From Paramacrobiotus richtersi (lineage: Eukaryota; Tardigrada; Eutardigrada; Parachela; Macrobiotidae): 23,620 nucleotides of DNA. A program made the position numbers and the translations under genes. The notes under the pieces are model-generated. The model was not told the DNA's origin. It did not search any database and saw only the letters and a list, made by a program, of their open reading frames with translations. Where the stretch lies: positions 1-23,620 of the forward strand of contig JAQGAU010000814.1 of the NCBI GenBank assembly GCA_034698045.1, in the 5' to 3' direction. Position 1 is the first letter of the stretch, and the number at the start of each line of letters is the position of its first letter. Shown here piece after piece: positions 18,961 through 23,620 of this stretch.

Positions 18961-20703
18961 AAAACGGTAGGCTGATGTTAATCCATTGCAAGCGGCAGCG
19001 CGTTTCGGGCTGTTGATACTTTCGTGGCAATACGCGCAATCAGTTGTACATGTGTCATTCGTAGTGTAGCGGTTTCAAATTCTGTGTGCCACATATTACA
19101 GCACGCCGTTAGATAAACGTAGCTAGTGTCGATAATTAATTGGTTATAAACATTCTTCTCATGCTGTTATCTAGTTTCTTGCAGTTGTTTGATTGAATAC
19201 GGGAAACTGGTAATTTTGATGTTCGTGTGGACAAACGGCTTCACTGAACGTGCAAACTACGACAGTTATATAGTGTAGTGTAGTAACGAGGAACAACACC
19301 GTCATCAAAATGTAAAACAACGGCAATAAAACCCTTTAAAATTCTGGCTTCAGTTTCAATAAATTGCGAAACCCTGGTCTGAATTCTGCATTTCCTGTTG
19401 TATGTCTCCTAAGTGCTTTACAATTCTTAAACCGTTCTAAGTATAACTGTTAGCAATGTTAATCAAGCGACTCTAAACTTCGACCACGATAAGGCTTAAC
19501 GGCAAGACTTCATCATCTTGGTCCCACAAAGGTCGCCCGAAACTACAGCCACATTCCACAACACGTTTTCGGTGCAGTCCCTAGCAGATCGCATACTGCT
19601 GCACGAAATCTTTCGGAATGTGCTATTAGTGTTTGCTACTTATCTTGTCTGAGACAATAAAAGGGGCCACTAATTCTCGTTGACTATTTCCTAAATTTTC
19701 CATCCGTCAGATTACGCAGTACGCACGAAGCAGACATCGTTCCTTCAGAGAGACAATTATGATACTTTGCAAAACGTACCTACAGCGGTATATAATCATG
19801 AAGGAGAAACACACTGCCATAAGGCAAACGAAGCGATAGGTGAGATAAAGAATGTAGCAGTCATGCAGTACATCCTCAAGCGGCGCAAAGCCCCTTGCCA
19901 CGCTGCGAATGAAGGTCGCTCCACGAAACTGATCTGCATATGCCGGGTACGTTGCCAAAATTGAACGACTCTGGTTGTTAACCATTAGTCCATTACGCGT
20001 TTTATTTCGTACGTGATGTTGATAATTCTATCGCATTTCCGTTGCGTGCTCGTTGGTGACTCGTGTCGATAAGCAGTAAACTGATCGTATAATAATTTGT
20101 AGGCGAGTTACGGGTATGCGTGTTCTGAATTCGGTACTTCGCCTCAAAAGAGAAATGTTCCGAGCTAGCTTCTGTATGACCATGATTGCGGTTCAGTAGT
20201 GGCAACGGCCCACATTTCCTCGTGTAGATTCCGACATCTCCCATGTTCTTGCATTTTTTGGACACTTTCCTGACCCATTGTCTCACAGAAGAGCAGTGCA
20301 GTTAACCAGTCACTTTGCTGTTATTTTTCCGTACTTTGTTTTACATATTTACTGCACCATTGTTTTTTCAATATCTGGCCTTACAGTGTAAAAGACTGAT
20401 TGGCCAAGCATTTGGCAAGTATTCTGCTGCTGGCCGGCGAGGGTTGCTACTCCAGTGACCTGCTTGATATAGGCGTTAAATCACGGCAACCATGCCGTCT
20501 ACAGGATAGGGGCCGATCGGAAACTGGCAGCCATCCAGCTTGGACGGATATAAAGCGCCAGCAAGTGAATGTTTACCCAGTCCGTAGTGGTCTGCCAAAT
20601 TTCACATTCCATTAGCTATCCGCTCCGGTGCATAGACCCATATGGCATCGTTGTACTGGTGTTTTAAGAAAAATAAAACAATTACATAACAGGACTACAA
20701 AGC
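18961..20703. other. Mostly unassigned sequence
   Basis: Several open frames of 50-90 codons lie here: plus 19492-19641; minus 19985-19780, ending at a GTACGT donor; minus 20317-20165; and minus 20655 downward, behind a good acceptor with an early TGA. None has a family match or a phase-matched partner. Some may be exons of minus-strand genes. Confidence 0.35.
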
Positions 20704-20799
20704 TTAGGAATGGCCAGCAAGGGCATTATATTGATAAGCGCCGGTGCTCTGCGGGTCGACATACTGCAGCGGAGCCAGTTTCTGCAAGTTTGCTGTAAA
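20704..20799 (-). CDS. Candidate terminal exon, 31 codons
   Basis: A strong acceptor (ggcctttgttgttctgtcag) is followed in phase 0 by FTANLQKLAPLQYVDPQSTG and AYQYNALAGHS, then TAA at 20706-20704. The short polar, Tyr/Gln-rich C-terminal tail looks like the end of a larger protein. No upstream exon is identified; the nearest minus donors are weak. A second acceptor lies downstream (exon start 20655), so an alternative last exon is possible. The family is not recognised. Confidence 0.35.
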   Translation of the reverse strand, partial: FTANLQKLAPLQYVDPQSTGAYQYNALAGHS

Positions 20800-21368
20800 C
20801 TGACAGAACAACAAAGGCCGATAAAATGTTGTAGACTAAAGAAACATTTCAATTGTTCAACTCTAACTAAGTGTCACGAATTATAAATGATAAGTTAGAA
20901 TTGTAAATTAAAAATTGCATTCTGTGCATAAAACAAATCGTTTCCGTCTTTGACTAGCCGTTGTTATATTGTTTGTGGTTAACGTTCCGGACCGTATATG
21001 TTTTGTCAGTCTACCTTGTGTTGCATGTATGTTTTCTTTCGCGTGATTTTATTTCTACTTTATTTATTTGCGGTTGCTTGTTTCTCTTGTGTGACAAATT
21101 ATTCCGTGGTTAGTTTAACTAAAAAAATATTTTAAATATCTATGTATGATAACTGCTTGCCGTGTGTGTTGCAAACAAGCTGAATGCAGTATCGAGCAGA
21201 TTCATCAGCCACAACGCTACGGTTTTTCTGACAACTGTGTCAATAGTACTACTGCCTTATCTGTCAGCACCGAGAATAATGTATAACAATCAGCCGACGG
21301 GAACAATCTAAATGTAAATACAGCGACATCGAGAACCCTACGCTGAGGGAGAACATGAAGAGCTCTCA
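20800..21368. other. Intergenic or intronic, no supported gene
   Basis: AT-rich spacer between the candidate exon ending at 20799 and the 3' end of the peptide gene. One short minus frame (VVADESARYCIQLVC, near 21221-21178) follows an acceptor but has no donor. Confidence 0.4.
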
Positions 21369-21374
21369 TTTAAT
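21369..21374 (-). terminator. Poly(A) signal ATTAAA for the peptide gene
   Basis: ATTAAA on the minus strand, 10 bases past the TGA at 21387-21385. It is the second commonest animal poly(A) hexamer. Confidence 0.45.
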
Positions 21375-21384
21375 GGGTGTACAA

Positions 21385-21963
21385 TCAAGAAGACTTGCTA
21401 CCGCCGCCCAAAAGTTTCTTGCCCAGGTGGACGGCGACTGCCGCCGCTCCCCCGGCCGCCGCCCCTTCACCCATGCTGACACCGGGCGCCAACCCTCCGA
21501 TCACCGTGCCGGCCGCTATTCCCTTTGCAGTCTCGCCCACGAGGCCTCGTCTCATTCTGCTGGCTGATGATGCTGTGAAAGAGACAGCTTTTTTATACTA
21601 TGCATCAAAGACGCCAGGCAATGGCCTCAAAGTAGTGACGGTGAAAGTACCACAGTTTTCCTAACTTTGCAATTATCAAACCGCAGCAAAACAGGCTCTC
21701 GGAAATCAAAACGTGTGAACGTTTTGCGGCAACAGCAGCTTTAGTGATAAAACTGCAATCTGTAGTTGTACCTTATAATAAAAGTATGTAGTCATAACAT
21801 AAAAAATGAAACGAGGGGATATTTGTTGCGAACTGAAGTACTAATCAAAAAAATACTAAGTCACGTTCAAGGTTTTATTCAAAATATGGTTAATAAGAAT
21901 GAACTTACAAGTGGAAAGGGCAAGCAGGACAACGAAAAGGACACAAACTGATTTCGCGGCCAT
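21385..21963 (-). CDS. Two-exon gene for secreted Gly/Ala-rich cationic peptide
   Basis: Exon 1 (21963-21909) starts at a perfect Kozak GCCATGG and encodes a signal peptide: MAAKSVCVLFVVLLALST. A consensus GTAAGT donor (21908) and a ctctttcacag acceptor bound a 336-bp intron. The split Ser codon (T/CA) keeps phase. Exon 2 (21572-21385) ends at TGA. The total is 243 bases, 80 residues. Signal peptidase would likely cut after SSSA (residue 22). RMRR (24-27) is a furin-type site releasing a ~53-residue peptide that starts GLVGETAKG. About half of that peptide is Gly or Ala; it has GxxxG-like spacing, GAAAGGAAA, and a C-terminal GKKLLGGGSK. It has no cysteine and a small positive charge. This design recalls glycine-rich host-defence peptides, but no known family is recognised and function is inferred only. 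A TATA box lies upstream and ATTAAA downstream. A shorter plus-strand frame overlaps but lacks these signals. Confidence 0.65.
21573..21908 (-). other. Intron of the peptide gene
   Basis: GTAAGT at 21908-21903 and a pyrimidine-rich acceptor ctgtctctttcacag ending at 21573. It separates the signal-peptide exon from the mature-peptide exon. Confidence 0.65.
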
Positions 21964-22076
21964 GGCTAACTGTTAGCACGGAAACAGGTATAACGTAGTA
22001 TTATGAAAACTTCAGTACCATGCAACTCACACTACGGTATGCTATCAATGGACAACTTGTTACCAACACACTAGTG

Positions 22077-22083
22077 TTTTATA
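22077..22083 (-). promoter_or_regulatory. TATA box upstream of the peptide gene
   Basis: TATAAAA on the minus strand, 114-120 bases upstream of the start codon at 21963. This allows a start site about 30 bases downstream and a leader of roughly 80-90 bases. Confidence 0.45.
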
Positions 22084-22175
22084 GTAGACAGACATATCAA
22101 TTTTTGCAGCTTCATCGTGACCGTGCAAACGTTTTTGCCGCTTTTTTTTCTTCGCGCAATGGAAATGCCCCATGT

Positions 22176-22676
22176 TTACATGCAGCCGATGCAACGGCCG
22201 AAAGAATAAGTGATTATGTAATTAACGGTTTTGCGCGGAAATACGACGATGACTGAGCAGTTCGTTGCTGCCTTGAGGCTTTTTATGGCAGTGAACGTTT
22301 TATGCGGTTTGCTAGCATTCCTGCGCTCTGCTGTTGTCTCTTGCTGGGAAAGAAAAACGTTCACGTACCGAAGAAATAATGGGTTTGCATCTGGAATGCA
22401 ACTAACTTCCAGATGTAGCTGAAAAAAGGACGAAACAGAAAAGTACATCTTGAAGAGAATAGCGCTGATCATTCTGTATATACCTCTTACAGAATTTTCG
22501 AATGACTGTCCTCCTGGACACGTTTTCCTTGTGCAGTTGATTGAATGAATTGAATTTTGTTCATGTTTTATAACTGTGCGCGACCAGTTTGTTGGAAAAA
22601 AAGTTGTCGGTCTGGGAGAACTATTCTGTGGCAACGGAATAGCAGGGTTGATGTTCCTCAATGCTACGTTGGAAAA
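22176..22676 (-). CDS. Candidate minus-strand gene, two exons, Cys-containing
   Basis: Exon 1 (22676-22491) follows gttttttcggtatag and ends before GTAAGAGG. It is 62 codons in phase 0 at both ends: a Pro/Ser/Asn-rich part (INPAIPLPQNSSPRP), then INCTRKTCPGGQSFENS. A 72-bp intron ends with the very strong acceptor ccgtttcgtccttttttcag. Exon 2 (22418-22176) continues LHLEVSCIPDANPLF to TAA. Because the intron is a multiple of three and open, the unspliced frame is also open. The spliced product places three cysteines close together, hinting at an extracellular domain. The second half of exon 2 is less protein-like, and a further small intron (donor GTACGT, acceptor tttctttcccag) is possible. 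No start codon or family is recognised. It overlaps the TATA-side flank of the peptide gene only distantly. Confidence 0.4.
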   Translation of the reverse strand, partial: FSNVALRNINPAIPLPQNSSPRPTTFFPTNWSRTVIKHEQNSIHSINCTRKTCPGGQSFENSVRGIYRMISAILFKMYFSVSSFFQLHLEVSCIPDANPLFLRYVNVFLSQQETTAERRNASKPHKTFTAIKSLKAATNCSVIVVFPRKTVNYIITYSFGRCIGCM

Positions 22677-23000
22677 CTATACCGAAAAAACATCGCTGAT
22701 CGAAAAGCCTGCTTTTTCTGGTTACTCTCTGAGGAGTCCCTGTTATAAGTGGTTCTACCAGGTACCGATGCGACTTTACGATAAATATGGTGGTGCTATG
22801 CCGTTGATCAATCGAATCACTTGCAGATATGGTAAAACTATTCGTTTTCCATTAATTTTTGTGATTACAAGAACGTCGGTATTTACTGTACTGTACTGGA
22901 TGTCTCCTGTCAAAATAAAACTGATCCACGTACACTACGGTCACCGATTGGTTTATGTACAGCTGGACGAGTGTCTGCAGTTGTCCACACCCAGTTCCCT

Positions 23001-23222
23001 TTAGAGTTCGAGACGATGACATCTGTACGTCAACAGGACTGTGGTGATGTTATTGCACTTCAGTCTGAGTTCCGTGTACGCTTTAAATGAAACGTTTGAG
23101 TGGGCAAAGGCCATCACACAAAGCAAAAAGTGGAATGACACCTCGTGAGACACTACAAGGTACAATGTCAAATATCGAAATAGCAACCAATAATCGCCAC
23201 CTCGGTTAGTACGATAAGCAGA
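23001..23222 (-). CDS. Candidate terminal exon, 73 codons
   Basis: An acceptor (gctgtttttggcaccttgcag) opens a phase-0 frame SAYRTNRGGDYWLLFRYLTL with a hydrophobic middle (HFLLCVMAFA). A polar end with Cys residues (FKAYTELRLKCNN, YRCHRLEL) runs to TAA at 23003-23001. It lies 147 bp past the stop of the XKR-like exon on the same strand, so it may be an alternative last exon or a separate gene. No family match. Confidence 0.28.
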   Translation of the reverse strand, partial: SAYRTNRGGDYWLLFRYLTLYLVVSHEVSFHFLLCVMAFAHSNVSFKAYTELRLKCNNITTVLLTYRCHRLEL

Positions 23223-23280
23223 CTGCAAGGTGCCAAAAACAGCGGCAGTTACCTCTAACAAGAGCTAAGCTACAATTATA

Positions 23281-23286
23281 TTTAAT
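23281..23286 (-). terminator. Poly(A) signal ATTAAA for XKR-like gene
   Basis: ATTAAA on the minus strand, about 80 bases past the stop at 23371-23369. Confidence 0.4.
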
Positions 23287-23368
23287 AAAAGCGGTCGAGG
23301 GAGCGCTTTAAATTGTACGATTGAGTAGTACAACGAACTGAACAAGTTATATTCCATGAATATTTCAT

Positions 23369-23620
23369 CTACCGATACACCGAATGATGCACATGAGCAT
23401 GGGCGGAGAAATGATTTCTTCTACGCACATATATCCCGACAAGAATGACACCTATGATATAAGCAGTAATAAGCGTCGACAAAATCAGTCCTTTCAGTGA
23501 ATAATCCGTATCGGCATAAATTGCCCATAAAGTCAGCATCAAAATGTTCTCCATAAGAAGCAAACCGTAGCAAAAACAGAATAATCTTGCACTCCGTCGC
23601 GCAAAGTTGTTCTTTGTCTC
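23369..23620 (-). CDS. XK-related (CED-8/XKR-like) membrane protein, 3' exon, partial
   Basis: Open from the window edge (23620) to TAG at 23371-23369: 83 codons, with the 5' part outside the window. The sequence reads NNFARRSARLFCFCYGLLLM then ENILMLTLWAIYA. The basic cluster, aromatic helix and EN.LM..LW pattern match the last membrane segments of XK-related proteins. A second hydrophobic helix (GLILSTLITAYIIGVILVGI) and a short cytosolic tail with YVRRRNHF and several histidines follow. XKR/CED-8 proteins are multi-pass plasma-membrane scramblases, some activated by caspases, that expose phosphatidylserine. From this fragment alone the subtype cannot be set. The strand matches the other right-end genes. 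Another multi-pass family remains possible. Confidence 0.55.
   Translation of the reverse strand, partial: ETKNNFARRSARLFCFCYGLLLMENILMLTLWAIYADTDYSLKGLILSTLITAYIIGVILVGIYVRRRNHFSAHAHVHHSVYR

Noticed and set aside
19492..19641. Plus-strand frame RQDFIILVPQRSPETTATFHN to TGA
   Set aside because: Protein-like but begins right after a stop with only a weak AG, and nothing pairs with it.
19780..19985. Minus-strand frame starting MVNNQSRS and ending at a GTACGT donor
   Set aside because: Its phase does not fit the next plausible minus-strand exon (18711), and no family is recognised.
20165..20317. Minus-strand 50-codon frame with MGQESVQKMQEHGRC
   Set aside because: Weak acceptor and no donor. 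Frames of this length are common by chance here.
22576..23004. Plus-strand 142-codon frame with VVGLGELFCGNGIAGL, recalling a methyltransferase SAM motif
   Set aside because: It lies antisense to a minus-strand exon bounded by strong splice sites. The glycine motif carries an awkward insertion, and the rest of the frame is not methyltransferase-like.

Overview
This is nuclear DNA from an invertebrate animal; I cannot name the phylum. Evidence: coding sequence sits in short exons flanked by GT/AG splice signals, with candidate introns from about 60 bp to 1.1 kb. There are decayed non-LTR retrotransposons, tRNA-like dispersed repeats, AT-rich low-complexity tracts and eukaryotic promoter and poly(A) signals. 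No bacterial operon, rRNA or CRISPR array is visible. Gene density is low, and many open frames in this AT-rich DNA are chance, so many exon calls below are candidates.

Layout. 1-4.3 kb: a 74-bp exact direct repeat begins at base 1 and recurs at 1479, with one plus-strand coding relic near 1.0-1.3 kb; the rest is AT-rich non-coding DNA. 4.3-4.9 kb: two palindromic (foldback) elements and a TTTA-type tract. 6.07-8.31 kb: a broken plus-strand gene whose 1.1-kb intron is filled by a ~276-bp minisatellite. 8.67-9.14 kb: a candidate two-exon minus-strand gene. 9.58-10.6 kb: a 5'-truncated minus-strand LINE with reverse-transcriptase remnants and an (AAT)n tail. 11.28-12.31 kb: a plus-strand protein kinase pseudogene that keeps its intron. 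13.5-15.1 kb: a candidate exon, a LINE 3' end, a retroelement ORF end followed by a perfect hairpin, and a 91-bp tandem repeat. 16.5-17.9 kb: two related ~400-500-bp repeats carrying tRNA-like Pol III boxes. 18.4-20.8 kb: isolated minus-strand exon candidates and another LINE 3' end.

The right end (20.7-23.6 kb) is the most gene-like part, and all of it reads on the minus strand. From the right edge inward it holds the last exon of a probable XK-related membrane protein gene (CED-8/XKR scramblase family), then candidate exons. Last is a compact two-exon gene for an 80-residue secreted precursor. It has a TATA box, an ideal Kozak start, a signal peptide, a phase-matched intron, an RMRR furin-type site, and a Gly/Ala-rich cationic mature peptide. 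I regard this small peptide gene as the best candidate for something undescribed. I see no evidence that the genes form one pathway; they look like independent loci in repeat-rich DNA.
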